Notes: generated from the letters alone by a model not told the origin. A DNA stretch of 34,175 bases from an uncultured Paracoccaceae bacterium (GCA_938002605.1 CALLAF010000049.1:1-34175), one strand, 5' to 3'; counted from the stretch's first letter, positions 1 to 7,473 are shown. Numbers and translations are program-made.

Positions 1-103
1 GGTGGCGATCTTTGAATACATCAACGGCTTCTACAATCCGCGTCGGCGGCACTCAGCATTGGGCTGGAAAAGCCCAGTCGCCTTCGAACGGAAAGTGGCC
101 TAA
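1..103 (+). CDS. IS3-family transposase OrfB, C-terminal fragment
   Basis: Reading from base 2 the frame gives a peptide with NGFYNPRRRHSALGWKSP, the conserved C-terminal signature of IS3-family integrase-type transposases (YN..R.H..L....P), ending in TAA at 101-103. The rest of the gene is left of the window. The protein would catalyse transposition of its element through an rve/DDE domain, of which only the end is seen. Family assignment is firm; the subgroup is not decidable from 33 residues. Confidence 0.85.
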   Translation, partial: VAIFEYINGFYNPRRRHSALGWKSPVAFERKVA

Positions 104-141
104 ACGAGCACTTGGAGCGGCACAAAAACGGGACAGGTCCA
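1..141 (+). mobile_element. right end of an IS3-family insertion sequence
   Basis: The window opens inside an IS. The last 34 codons of a DDE transposase run to a TAA at 101-103, followed by about 38 bases of non-coding sequence. The likely right inverted repeat (GGGACAGGTCCA, 130-141) resembles the ends of IS3 elements that begin TGGACCTGTCCC. The other end is outside the window, so neither the target duplication nor completeness can be checked. The exact outer border (141 or a base or two further) is inferred. Confidence 0.65.
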
Positions 142-457
142 CCTTGGTGTGGTTTTAAGTCACGAAAGTAGTCCACCATTTAGATTAACGACCTGGGGTG
201 AAGGTACGCTCTGCATCTTTGAACCCACCTATGCCGAATTGGCGGAAATTGCGGCTTCTTTTCATCGGATTGCGGAACAATTTCCGAGTAAAAGGTGCGT
301 CGTTGACAAGAGAGAGAAAGAACAACATTTTTCAGATAAGCTATCTAGCTGCGCTCCCAAAACCCGACAGTGACCGAGTATCTCAGATCGGCAGCAAAGC
401 TCGCACTACCGAACTACGAGCTTCCGGTTATCCGATGACATCAACATCCCTTACCAC
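142..457. other. intergenic stretch between IS3 end and cco terminator, no recognised gene
   Basis: This stretch holds no gene I can support. A 74-codon frame from a GTG at 149 to 373 (+) has a protein-like opening (RLTTWGEGTLCIFEPTYAE) but no recognisable family, no clear ribosome binding site and a basic, low-quality tail. It could be the remnant of a gene cut by the IS. In related bacteria the ccoGHIS assembly genes often follow ccoP; here nothing of them is visible. Confidence 0.4.
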
Positions 458-489
458 GAAAAAGGGCACCTACTTGCGTAGGTGCCCTT
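458..489 (-). terminator. Rho-independent terminator of ccoNOQP
   Basis: A perfect 12-bp inverted repeat, AAGGGCACCTAC and GTAGGTGCCCTT, with a 4-base loop (462-489). On the minus strand the GC-rich stem is followed by a run of T (CCCTTTTTCG). It lies 55 bp beyond the ccoP stop codon and is correctly oriented to end the ccoNOQP transcript. Confidence 0.9.
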
Positions 490-543
490 CCTTCACTGGG
501 TACGTACCGATGCGCGAACAGATGGTACGCTGCCTTGTGATCC

Positions 544-1413
544 CTATTCGCCACCGCCCAATTGGTGAACATAGGCAGTCACCGCTTGGATTTCGGCCTC
601 TGTCAACCGTGTGCCCCAGTTGGGCATGACCCCAAATCGAGCATAGCGCACAGTTTCTTCCAACGTGTCGGTATCGCCACCATAAAGCCAAATAGCGTCT
701 GTCAGGTTTGGCGCACCGAGGTCGCGGCTCCCGGTACCGTCATCGGCGTGGCAGGCAGCACAGTTATCATAGAAAACTGTTGCCCCCGCTTCGGCCAATG
801 TGGCGTCGTGTTCTTGATTAGAAATGGCACGCACGTGCTGCACAACTGCGTCGATTTCCTCATCGCTGAGAATCTCGTCATAGGCGGTCATTTCAGAATA
901 CCGCGCGTCCCAATCGTCTTCATTCCGGATGCCGTGGCGCACTGTATAGGCGATGTTTTCGAAGTCACCGCCCCAAAGCCAATCATCGTCCAAAAGGTTC
1001 GGATAGCCTTTGGCACCCGCAGCACCCGACCCGTGACAGGTCGAACAATTGGTGCGGAATACCGCCGCGCCAGCAGATGTCGCAAAGCGCAACAGTTCTT
1101 CGTTCTCGGACAGCGTATTCAGATCAGCGGCAGCAAGTTGCGCTGAAATCTCGGCGTTTGCTTCTTCGAAACGGGCGATATCTGCGGCGACTTCACCGCG
1201 GGTCGAATAACCCAACACACCTTTGGTCGCACCTGAAATCATCGGCCAGGCAGGGTAAGCCACCGTATATGCGATTGCCCAAACAATACACATATACAGC
1301 GTATACAGCCACCAGCGTGGCAGCGGGTTGTTCAGTTCTTTGATCCCGTCCCAATCATGGCCTGTAGTGTCAGTGCCTGTGATTTCATCAATCTCTTTAT
1401 GCTCGCTGCTCAT
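544..1413 (-). CDS. ccoP: cbb3-type cytochrome c oxidase, diheme subunit III (CcoP)
   Basis: CcoP is the membrane-anchored diheme cytochrome c of the high-affinity cbb3 oxidase. It passes electrons from cytochrome c to CcoO and CcoN. The 289-residue length is normal. The N-terminal segment NNPLPRWWLYTLYM (about 28-41) starts the membrane anchor, which continues to about residue 57. Two c-heme sites follow: CSTCH at 123-127 and CAACH at 218-222, with likely axial methionines M175 and M263. The C-terminal domains face the periplasm. The start overlaps the ccoQ stop by four bases (ATGA), showing translational coupling in the ccoNOQP operon. Assignment is firm. Confidence 0.97.
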   Translation of the reverse strand: MSSEHKEIDEITGTDTTGHDWDGIKELNNPLPRWWLYTLYMCIVWAIAYTVAYPAWPMISGATKGVLGYSTRGEVAADIARFEEANAEISAQLAAADLNTLSENEELLRFATSAGAAVFRTNCSTCHGSGAAGAKGYPNLLDDDWLWGGDFENIAYTVRHGIRNEDDWDARYSEMTAYDEILSDEEIDAVVQHVRAISNQEHDATLAEAGATVFYDNCAACHADDGTGSRDLGAPNLTDAIWLYGGDTDTLEETVRYARFGVMPNWGTRLTEAEIQAVTAYVHQLGGGE

Positions 1414-1625
1414 GATTGCAGCTCCTTGATACTAGCGTCTTTGCTGGCGGGCGTTTCAACGCTACCGGGCGAAACTTCATTGCGAAACGGGATATTGGCG
1501 GTTTCGGCATGCACCGACTTGCTTCCCGGGCGGAACGCCCAAACAATCACCCCAAGGAAAAATAGGGTCATCGCCAGCAAAACCCAGCTGTCGGCGATTT
1601 CACGCAGGATAGAATAGGTATCCAT
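1410..1625 (-). CDS. ccoQ: cbb3 oxidase small subunit CcoQ
   Basis: A 71-residue protein with one membrane segment at about residues 13-31 (DSWVLLAMTLFFLGVIVWAF) followed by a polar tail. This is the expected form of CcoQ/FixQ, which stabilises the cbb3 complex and has been tied to oxygen signalling in Rhodobacter. It sits between ccoO and ccoP, ends in a four-base overlap with ccoP, and begins 12 bases after the ccoO stop. AGGAGA just upstream of the ATG is a strong ribosome binding site. Identity rests on position and topology as much as on sequence. Confidence 0.93.
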   Translation of the reverse strand: MDTYSILREIADSWVLLAMTLFFLGVIVWAFRPGSKSVHAETANIPFRNEVSPGSVETPASKDASIKELQS

Positions 1626-1637
1626 GATCTGTCTCCT

Positions 1638-2387
1638 TTACCGGCTTGCGTCTGGGGTGAAGGTCGAGAAGTCGACCGTTGTGCCCAGCATTTGAAGATA
1701 GGCAACAAGCGCATCCATTTCGGACACACCAGGCGCACCGTCAAAGTTGCGGACTTGCGCACCCGGATATCGTTCCATCAGCGCGTCATATGAATCGCTG
1801 TAAGGGTCGATTTGTGCCAAGACATCGGATTCTGCGGCTGCGATCATTTCGTCGGTGTAAGGCACACCAACGATCCGGTGTGTCGCCACCACATCCGCCG
1901 CATATTCTGCGTTGACCTCAACATCCATCAAATAGCCGTAACCGGGCATAATGGATTCAGGCACCACAGATTGTGGGTCGATCAAATGATCCACCTGCCA
2001 TGCATCTGAATATTTGCCCCCTACACGGGCCAAATCTGGCCCGGTCCGTTTTGACCCCCACTGAAATGGGTGATCATACATGGATTCCGCCGCGAGCGAG
2101 TAGTGACCGTAACGTTCGACTTCGTCGCGCATTGGCCGGATCATTTGACTGTGACAAACATAGCAGCCTTCGCGGACGTAGATGTCGCGCCCAGCCAGTT
2201 CAAGCGGCGAATATGGGCGCACCCCTTCGACCTCTTCGATCGTGTTCTCAAGATAGAACAGCGGCGCGATTTCAACGATGCCCCCGATGCTCACCACGAC
2301 AAGCGACGCGACGAACAACAGGGTTGGGCTTCGCTCAAGCATACCGTGTTTGGCCAGGAAGCCTTTGTTTTCTTGTGTATCAGACAT
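1638..2387 (-). CDS. ccoO: cbb3 oxidase monoheme subunit II (CcoO)
   Basis: CcoO is the monoheme cytochrome c subunit of cbb3 oxidase. I place the start at the ATG at 2387 (MSDTQENKG), giving 249 residues. A longer frame reaches 2468 but would overlap ccoN by about 70 bases, while the 2387 ATG is preceded by an AGGA-type ribosome binding site. A single membrane segment spans about residues 23-45. The heme c site CYVCH is at 75-79, in the family motif [12 protein letters not shown]. The C-terminal YLQMLG is typical. The gene follows ccoN after 11 bases in the operon. Confidence 0.96.
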   Translation of the reverse strand: MSDTQENKGFLAKHGMLERSPTLLFVASLVVVSIGGIVEIAPLFYLENTIEEVEGVRPYSPLELAGRDIYVREGCYVCHSQMIRPMRDEVERYGHYSLAAESMYDHPFQWGSKRTGPDLARVGGKYSDAWQVDHLIDPQSVVPESIMPGYGYLMDVEVNAEYAADVVATHRIVGVPYTDEMIAAAESDVLAQIDPYSDSYDALMERYPGAQVRNFDGAPGVSEMDALVAYLQMLGTTVDFSTFTPDASR

Positions 2388-2398
2388 GTTCCTGATCC

Positions 2399-3997
2399 TT
2401 ATGCTGTAGTGACGCCGACAAGGGCTTTTTGGCGTGCGCCACCCTTGATGGTCATGAAGATGTTCCACGCCATGATCAGCGCACCAGCCAAGTACAAGAC
2501 CCCGCCCAATCCACGGACAACAAGCATTGGGAACTTGGCAGAAACGGTGTCAGCAAAGCTGTTCACAAGGAACCCGTTTGCGTCGACTTCGCGCCACATC
2601 AACCCTTCCATGATGCCGGTAACCCACATAGAGGCGGCGTAAAGAATGATGCCGATTGTGGCCAACCAGAAATGCCAGTTGATGGCGGACATCGAATACA
2701 TGCTTTCTTTGCCCCACAGTCGCGGCGCCAAGAAATACAACGCCCCAAAGGTAATCATCCCGTTCCAACCAAGCGCACCAGAGTGCACGTGACCAATGGT
2801 CCAGTCGGTATAGTGTGACAGGCTGTTGACCGCACGGATCGACATCATCGGGCCTTCGAAAGTGGACATGCCATAAAACGCCAGACTGATCACGAACATA
2901 CGGATAATTGGATCTGTCCGCAGTTTGTCCCAAGCCCCTTGCAGGGTCATCAGACCGTTAATCATCCCACCCCACGAAGGCATCCAAAGGATGATCGAAA
3001 ACACCATGCCCAGTGTCGATGCCCAATCAGGCAACGCGGTGTAGTGCAAGTGGTGTGGGCCCGCCCAGATATAAAGAAAGATCAGCGCCCAGAAGTGGAT
3101 GATCGACAGCTTGTAGGAATAGACCGGACGGCCCGCTTGTTTGGGTACGAAATAGTACATCATCCCAAGGAAACCCGCAGTCAAGAAGAAGCCAACCGCG
3201 TTATGGCCATACCACCATTGCGTCATAGCGTCTTGAACACCCGCAAAGAGCTGTACAGATTTGCTGCCCCAGATACTGACTGGGATGGACAGGTTGTTGA
3301 CGATATGGAGCATCGCTACGGTAATGATGAACGACAGCAAGAACCAGTTCGCAACGTAGATGTGCTTTTCCTTGCGCTTGAAAATTGTGCCTAAATAAAC
3401 CGCCAAGAAAGCGACCCAGACGATCGTTAGCCAAATATCAACATACCATTCAGGTTCTGCGTATTCTTTGGATTGCGTCGCCCCAAGCAGGTAACCTGTC
3501 GCGGCAAGCACGATAAACAAATTGTACCCCCAAAACACAAACCACGACAGGTTTCCGCCCCACAACCGTGCACCGCAGGTGCGCTGCACGATGTAGAATG
3601 ACGACATAATCAACGCGTTGCCCCCAAAGGCAAAAATCACCGCACTTGTGTGCAGTGGGCGCAACCGACCAAAGTTGCCGAAAGGTTGGAGAAACTCAAA
3701 ATTAAGTGCAGGAAAGGCAAGCTGGAAGGCGATAACCACGCCGACTAAGAACCCCACAACCCCCCAAAAGGTCGTTGCGATGACACCTGCGCGGACGACA
3801 TCGTCCATATAGCCATCGGTTGCCACAGGCTTGATCGGTTCATCTGTTTGGCGCAGCGTGCGCAAAAACAAATAACCCGAAATAATCATAATGATGACCG
3901 CATGCACCACGTAGGCGATATCACGCCCCCAGTTTGCCGCGATGGCCGCGATCAGGGTAATTATCCCCAATACGACCAGCTTAATATAGTTCCCCAT
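2399..3997 (-). CDS. ccoN: cbb3 oxidase catalytic subunit I (CcoN)
   Basis: CcoN is the proton-pumping heme-copper subunit that reduces oxygen. From the ATG at 3997 it has 532 residues and about 12 membrane segments. Ligand histidines are visible: H116 ([11 protein letters not shown]) for low-spin heme b, H265 (WWYGHNAV) and H315/H316 (GPHHLHY) for CuB, and H403/H405 ([12 protein letters not shown]) for the two b hemes. The start is set by AGGGGA about 7 bases upstream; a longer frame to 4036 adds 13 residues without family support. It is first in ccoNOQP and is preceded by an FNR box about 90 bp upstream, as expected for micro-oxic induction. Confidence 0.97.
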   Translation of the reverse strand: MGNYIKLVVLGIITLIAAIAANWGRDIAYVVHAVIIMIISGYLFLRTLRQTDEPIKPVATDGYMDDVVRAGVIATTFWGVVGFLVGVVIAFQLAFPALNFEFLQPFGNFGRLRPLHTSAVIFAFGGNALIMSSFYIVQRTCGARLWGGNLSWFVFWGYNLFIVLAATGYLLGATQSKEYAEPEWYVDIWLTIVWVAFLAVYLGTIFKRKEKHIYVANWFLLSFIITVAMLHIVNNLSIPVSIWGSKSVQLFAGVQDAMTQWWYGHNAVGFFLTAGFLGMMYYFVPKQAGRPVYSYKLSIIHFWALIFLYIWAGPHHLHYTALPDWASTLGMVFSIILWMPSWGGMINGLMTLQGAWDKLRTDPIIRMFVISLAFYGMSTFEGPMMSIRAVNSLSHYTDWTIGHVHSGALGWNGMITFGALYFLAPRLWGKESMYSMSAINWHFWLATIGIILYAASMWVTGIMEGLMWREVDANGFLVNSFADTVSAKFPMLVVRGLGGVLYLAGALIMAWNIFMTIKGGARQKALVGVTTA

Positions 3998-4084
3998 CCG
4001 AGAATCCCCTTCGTTTGCCGCGCCCAACGCCGGCACAACATTTGCTTACGAGTCTCGTAATGGTGATCAGGTTGTGTTTCGTCT

Positions 4085-4098
4085 TTGACATGGATCAA
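4085..4098. promoter_or_regulatory. FNR/FnrL box between ccoN and usp
   Basis: The sequence TTGAC-ATGG-ATCAA matches the FNR consensus TTGAT-N4-ATCAA at 9 of 10 defined bases. Its centre is about 94 bp from the ccoN start and 102 bp from the usp start, so it can serve both divergent genes. The FnrL encoded 2.5 kb away carries the E-x2-S-R recognition residues expected to read TTGAT half-sites. Activation at low oxygen is inferred from this match and from known FnrL control of cbb3 oxidase genes. Confidence 0.85.
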
Positions 4099-4193
4099 GA
4101 CACCGCAATGCGGATTGGCCGATGGTAGCGCCAAGGTGTGGCTTGCGCGAACAGCCGTCCTACCGTCGAAACCGAAAAGGGAACCGCCAGTCA

Positions 4194-5027
4194 ATGGATT
4201 ACAAAATCATTGCAACCGTTCTGACCAGGCAAGATGACGCGCCCGACGCGTTGAATGCAGCAATCGCGCTTGCAACTGATATGAACGCGCATCTGGATAT
4301 TTACATCACCACCATCAGCCACACAGAAACCAACAATTATTATTTGGGTGCAGAAGCAATCTTGGTTGCCGAGCAAACCCGCGAGGCGATGACCGCACGC
4401 GAAGAAATCGAGGCCTGGCTTGAAGAGCGGATGAAAGGTGAGGTGATCCGTTGGTCGTCTAAGGCTGCGACGGTGCAAGGCCCCGCACTGACAGGGTATT
4501 TGGCGCGCAGCTTACGGTTTTCTGATTTGGTCGTGCTTCCACGGCCCTATCAAGACAATCCAGAAACCGCCACAGTGGTCGAAGCCTGCCTATTTTCCGC
4601 AGAGCGTCCGGTTCTGATGATCCCCGAAGGCTGTGAAATGCCTGCGCATGGCGGCCGTATTCTCATGGGTTGGAACGATGGCGCTGAAGCGCTTGCCGCC
4701 GTTCGGGCTGCATTGCCGTTGCTCGAAAAATCAGACCAAACGGACATCTGTATCATCGATCCGCCCGTCCATGCGGCTGATCGTTCTGACCCTGGTGGGG
4801 CGATGGCGCAATATTTAATGCGGCACGGAACAAAGACTCAGGTTGACGTTTTGGCAAAAACAGAGCCACATGTGGGCGAGATACTGCTGCGTCATGCTCG
4901 GGAGGTTGGCGCACAGATGATCGTATCCGGTGCTTATGGCCATTCCCGTCTACGCGAGGCCGTCCTTGGCGGCGCCACGCGCAGCCTATTGGAAATGGCG
5001 GATCGGCCGATCTTAATGTCGCGCTAA
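4194..5027 (+). CDS. tandem-domain universal stress protein (UspA family)
   Basis: This 277-residue cytoplasmic protein has two Usp domains, about 1-145 and 155-277. The second carries the nucleotide-binding loop GAYGHSRLREAVLGGATRS (G-x2-G-x9-G-G), the form common in alphaproteobacterial tandem Usp proteins. The first domain lacks a clear loop of this kind. The start is at MDYKII, with AAGGG upstream; an earlier in-frame start at 4122 lacks similarity and runs towards the FNR box. It is transcribed away from ccoN. A role in anaerobic or energy stress is inferred from the shared FNR box. Confidence 0.92.
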   Translation: MDYKIIATVLTRQDDAPDALNAAIALATDMNAHLDIYITTISHTETNNYYLGAEAILVAEQTREAMTAREEIEAWLEERMKGEVIRWSSKAATVQGPALTGYLARSLRFSDLVVLPRPYQDNPETATVVEACLFSAERPVLMIPEGCEMPAHGGRILMGWNDGAEALAAVRAALPLLEKSDQTDICIIDPPVHAADRSDPGGAMAQYLMRHGTKTQVDVLAKTEPHVGEILLRHAREVGAQMIVSGAYGHSRLREAVLGGATRSLLEMADRPILMSR

Positions 5028-5050
5028 GACTTGCGCCGCGACATACCGGG

Positions 5051-5097
5051 GAGGTGGGCGTGCTTGTGTTTTGGGAGGATCGCAAGCAACGCCCATC
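5051..5097. terminator. inverted repeat between convergent usp and retron RT genes
   Basis: GGTGGGCGTGCTTG (from 5053) pairs with CAAGCAACGCCCATCC (5083-5098) to give about 13 bp with two one-base bulges. It lies 3' of both convergent genes and just beyond the RT stop. Neither side has a clear T run, so it may be a weak bidirectional terminator or an mRNA end protector. Confidence 0.45.
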
Positions 5098-5099
5098 CT

Positions 5100-6410
5100 T
5101 CATTCACCGTTCATCGCACGCGCATACAATTGCCACAGCTTTTGTCCGCGCGATGGATTTAACGTGCAAACCCAATCGATTTGCCCTTCCAAAGACAAAC
5201 AATGCGCATGGTCCAACCGACGTGCATCATCACCATGGCGCAATGCATGAATTTTGGCTTTGATCAGATCATACTGCACGCGCGGCACATTGAGATGCTG
5301 GTTTACAACAATCCCTGTCACGACCTGACGCTGCGTTGCATGGCGCACACGCGTCTTACGTGGATTTAGAACGAACCCTTCCTCCTGCAAAATTTGCGGG
5401 ACTGCCCTTGTCAGAATGGGTGCAATTCTTGCGTCACCTGAAAATGTAAGATCATCGGCATACCGACTATATCGGGCGTCCAACGCACGCGCGAGCCCCG
5501 CCAAACGGCGATCTAGCGTGAATGCAATCAAATTCGCTAATGCAGGCGACGACGGCGCGCCCTGCGGTAAATGCGGGGTCCGCATCAACTGACCTTGCAG
5601 ATGAGGTAACCGTGCGCGGACCCGCTGTGGTGTCGTGGTCGTACAAAGCCCCGTTAAGGTTATCGCGACCGCATCCGGATATCCTAACCGCCGAAACAGA
5701 CCAAAAACCCGCGCGGCCCCGATCCGAGGAAAGAAATCGCGTAGATCAAAGCTAACCACAGTTTGCGCCCCGCAGTGGCGGTTCGCGGCTTGCGCACATG
5801 ACTTGCCACGCACAAAACCAAATGCATCTGGATGAACTGGAACTTTGTCCAATATCCCCCGCAAAATCTGACGTTGCAAGTTCTTGAGCCCCGACTTCGG
5901 GGCTTCGATTACGCGGTACTCGCCCGTTGGTTTGGCACGCAGCCCATATAAGTAGTGATGTACCGCCGCATCCGGATGCTCGTTGTGGCGGTTCGTGACA
6001 TCCGCCATATACGCGAGCCGTGCGCCATCAATCACCAACCAATCTGCAAGCGCTGCGAGTGTCGGGATATTGGGCAAATCCAGCCCTGCGAACGGGAACA
6101 ACGGGTGCATTTTATCGGAATTCAAATCTGGGTCCGGCCAAATCCCCAGTCGCAGGCATTCACCGTGCAATCGGACAAATGCATCACATGCGCACAAGGC
6201 CTTAGAAATCGCGCCCGCACTCCGTGCAGTCATTGCCTGCAGCAATGCAACAAGGTCTTCGGCGATCAATCGTGCTTCGCGGTGAAACTGTGCTGGCAGG
6301 CGCCGCTTTAATGCATCGGTGACATCCGGAACCGCCCAACACCCCTTTGCCAGGCTTGGCGCGATTAACTGTGCAAAGATTTTCAACGAATTTCTTTTGT
6401 CAGGGCACAA
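5100..6410 (-). CDS. retron-type reverse transcriptase
   Basis: The enzyme copies part of its own structured RNA into single-stranded DNA (msDNA). It has 436 residues from a TTG at 6410. RT motifs are in order: FDLRDFFPRI (221-230, catalytic D222), LPQGAPSSPALANL (281-294), YADD (317-320, D319 and D320), NPRKTR (349-354). Retron-specific boxes are present: AANRH at 208-212, matching the NAxxH box, and VTG at 364-366. About 150 helical-looking residues precede the RT domain, as in myxobacterial-type retron RTs; there is no maturase or HNH domain. The start is uncertain: TTG 6410 lies inside repeat a2 with AAAGGCAGAGA upstream, TTG 6386 is another choice, and no ATG occurs before codon 60. A msr-msd gene lies directly upstream on the same strand. 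Confidence 0.93.
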   Translation of the reverse strand: MCPDKRNSLKIFAQLIAPSLAKGCWAVPDVTDALKRRLPAQFHREARLIAEDLVALLQAMTARSAGAISKALCACDAFVRLHGECLRLGIWPDPDLNSDKMHPLFPFAGLDLPNIPTLAALADWLVIDGARLAYMADVTNRHNEHPDAAVHHYLYGLRAKPTGEYRVIEAPKSGLKNLQRQILRGILDKVPVHPDAFGFVRGKSCAQAANRHCGAQTVVSFDLRDFFPRIGAARVFGLFRRLGYPDAVAITLTGLCTTTTPQRVRARLPHLQGQLMRTPHLPQGAPSSPALANLIAFTLDRRLAGLARALDARYSRYADDLTFSGDARIAPILTRAVPQILQEEGFVLNPRKTRVRHATQRQVVTGIVVNQHLNVPRVQYDLIKAKIHALRHGDDARRLDHAHCLSLEGQIDWVCTLNPSRGQKLWQLYARAMNGE

Positions 6411-6423
6411 CGAACGATCTCTG
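6400..6423 (-). repeat. retron repeat a2
   Basis: 3' end of the retron RNA, pairing with a1 at 6540-6560. The upstream candidate start codon of the RT (TTG, 6410-6408) lies inside it, so the RNA stem and RT translation initiation may compete. Confidence 0.85.
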
Positions 6424-6490
6424 CCTTTCTTGGTCGCGCGTCACCCGGACTGGGTAAAACCCAGTCACGGTGATGCCGTGTATGCAAAGG
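6424..6490 (-). other. predicted msd template of the retron (msDNA about 67 nt)
   Basis: Copying this segment gives single-stranded DNA equal to the plus strand 6424-6490. It closes with CCTTT (6424-6428) and AAAGG (6486-6490), then a 9x9 internal loop, then GCGTCACC (6438-6445) with GGTGATGC (6469-6476), a 2x2 internal loop, and GACTGGGT (6448-6455) with ACCCAGTC (6459-6466) around an AAA loop. The pair 6440-6474 is G-T in the cDNA but C-A in the RNA, so the fold favours DNA. Ends are predicted from the a2 border. Confidence 0.75.
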
Positions 6491-6539
6491 TCGTTTGGTC
6501 AGGCGGGGATACCCCGCCCTTGGTATCAAAGACACCAGC

Positions 6540-6560
6540 CAGAGATCGCCGTTGCCCCTA
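6540..6560 (-). repeat. retron repeat a1
   Basis: 5' end of the retron RNA, complementary to a2 at 6400-6423. The inner nine bases CGATCTCTG pair perfectly; outward there is a G-U pair, AACG pairing with CGTT, and GGGC pairing with GCCC, separated by bulges. It begins 44 bases after the fnrL stop codon. Confidence 0.85.
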
Positions 6561-6561
6561 A

Positions 6562-6590
6562 GGCTTAACGCCAAAAAACCGCTGAGACAA
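6562..6590 (-). promoter_or_regulatory. weak candidate promoter for the retron RNA
   Basis: TTGTCT (6590-6585) is followed after 17 bases by TAAGCC (6567-6562), which would place the transcript start at or next to the G run that opens a1. The -10 match is poor, so read-through from fnrL, which ends 44 bases before a1, is an equally good explanation. Confidence 0.2.
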
Positions 6591-6603
6591 CACGCCCACT
6601 AGG

Positions 6604-7323
6604 CTAGTCAGCTTCACCGGTTTCATCCTTAAGCGCTTCAACATCAGGCACCGTGATATCGCGGCGGTCGGTAAATGAAATCAGCCCATCGCGCTTTAGC
6701 GCTGACATCTGTCGGCTTACTGTTTCGATCGTGAGGCCAAGATAATTTGCCATCGTTTCGCGGGTAATTGGCAGGGTGAACGTCGTGCTTTCTGACCTCT
6801 GCGCGGACAGCTTCGCCATTCGAATAGCGATCATATAAAGCAGCGAAGCAATTTTCTCGCGGGCGGTTTTGCGCCCCAACACCAACATCCATTCACGCGC
6901 CGCATCCAATTCATCCAACGTCATTTCCAGCAGGCGTTGACCGACATGTGGCGTGTGATCAATCAAACGTTCAAACGGTTTACGCCGAAAACAGCAGAGC
7001 ATCACATCCGTTTCAGCAACCACATCGCAATCAATCGTATCTCGGTTGGGGCGGCCCAAAAAATCACCGGGTAACAATAGCCCAACCATTTGGACGCGCC
7101 CGTCCGGCATGGTTCGCGTCAGGCTTGATACGCCCGAAACGATGGATGCCACAAATTCTAATGGATCCCCCGCAAAGAAAATCGGCTGACCTGCGGCGAA
7201 GGAGCGATAATATTTGATCGCTTCCAATTCTTGCATTTCATCAACGTCACACTTTGAACAAACCGCATTATACCGAATGGGGCAGTCGTCACAGGAGTTC
7301 ATCGATGGGACAGAGAGTTTCAT
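6604..7323 (-). CDS. fnrL: oxygen-sensing Crp/Fnr-family regulator FnrL
   Basis: FnrL senses oxygen through a 4Fe-4S cluster and controls micro-oxic genes. The 239-residue protein has N-terminal cysteines C11, C14, C22 and C25 in C-x2-C-x7-C-x2-C and a later C99, the candidate cluster ligands. A cNMP-type beta-barrel (about 35-120) and a dimer helix (132-160) follow. The winged helix (about 187-225) has recognition residues E200, S203 and R204 in ETVSR, the set that reads TTGAT. Its neighbourhood with usp and ccoNOQP supports the name. The ATG at 7323 is the only start that keeps the cysteines, with AAGG about 14 bases upstream. No FNR box was seen in its own promoter. Confidence 0.95.
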   Translation of the reverse strand: MKLSVPSMNSCDDCPIRYNAVCSKCDVDEMQELEAIKYYRSFAAGQPIFFAGDPLEFVASIVSGVSSLTRTMPDGRVQMVGLLLPGDFLGRPNRDTIDCDVVAETDVMLCCFRRKPFERLIDHTPHVGQRLLEMTLDELDAAREWMLVLGRKTAREKIASLLYMIAIRMAKLSAQRSESTTFTLPITRETMANYLGLTIETVSRQMSALKRDGLISFTDRRDITVPDVEALKDETGEAD

Positions 7324-7440
7324 AGTTCAAAACCTTGCGGCAGCTGGTTGGCGCCAGTATCGCGCAAACGAAGCCAAAGCGCCACTATAAACGCGAGGGA
7401 AGGCACGTCGGCAACGCCACGCGACCCGACGCCGCACATT

Positions 7441-7473
7441 GTATCCGCGCACAGGCATGCAGTGCGTGGATAC
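7441..7473 (-). terminator. hairpin after the fucose operon
   Basis: GTATCCGCGCAC and GTGCGTGGATAC form a 12-bp stem with one G-T pair and a 9-base loop, 16 bases beyond the stop of the FAH-family gene. There is no clean T run after it on the minus strand, so termination strength is uncertain. Confidence 0.5.

Larger units (their letters stand above)
6400..6560 (-). ncRNA. retron msr-msd RNA
   Basis: Minus-strand order is a1, msr, msd, a2, then RT, the canonical retron layout. The ends a1 (6560-6540) and a2 (6423-6400) share a perfect 9-bp pairing, CGATCTCTG with CAGAGATCG, then about 9 more pairs with small bulges. msr holds two 7-bp hairpins with 3-base loops: TGGTGTC-TTT-GATACCA (6537-6521) and GGCGGGG-TAT-CCCCGCC (6518-6502). 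msd (6490-6424) is a long hairpin starting exactly beside a2. The priming guanosine is probably at 6540 or 6539, at the inner end of a1. The msr hairpin wobble is G-U only if the minus strand is the RNA. Boundaries and branch base are predictions. Confidence 0.88.

Noticed and set aside
2388..2468. Longer start for ccoO at 2468
   Set aside because: It would overlap the ccoN coding region by about 70 bases and adds residues without family similarity; the ATG at 2387 has its own ribosome binding site.
5100..6410. Reverse transcriptase as a group II intron or DGR enzyme
   Set aside because: No maturase or HNH domain and no intron ribozyme domain V were seen around it, and no template and variable repeat pair typical of diversity-generating retroelements. 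The AANRH and VTG boxes and the paired upstream RNA point to a retron.
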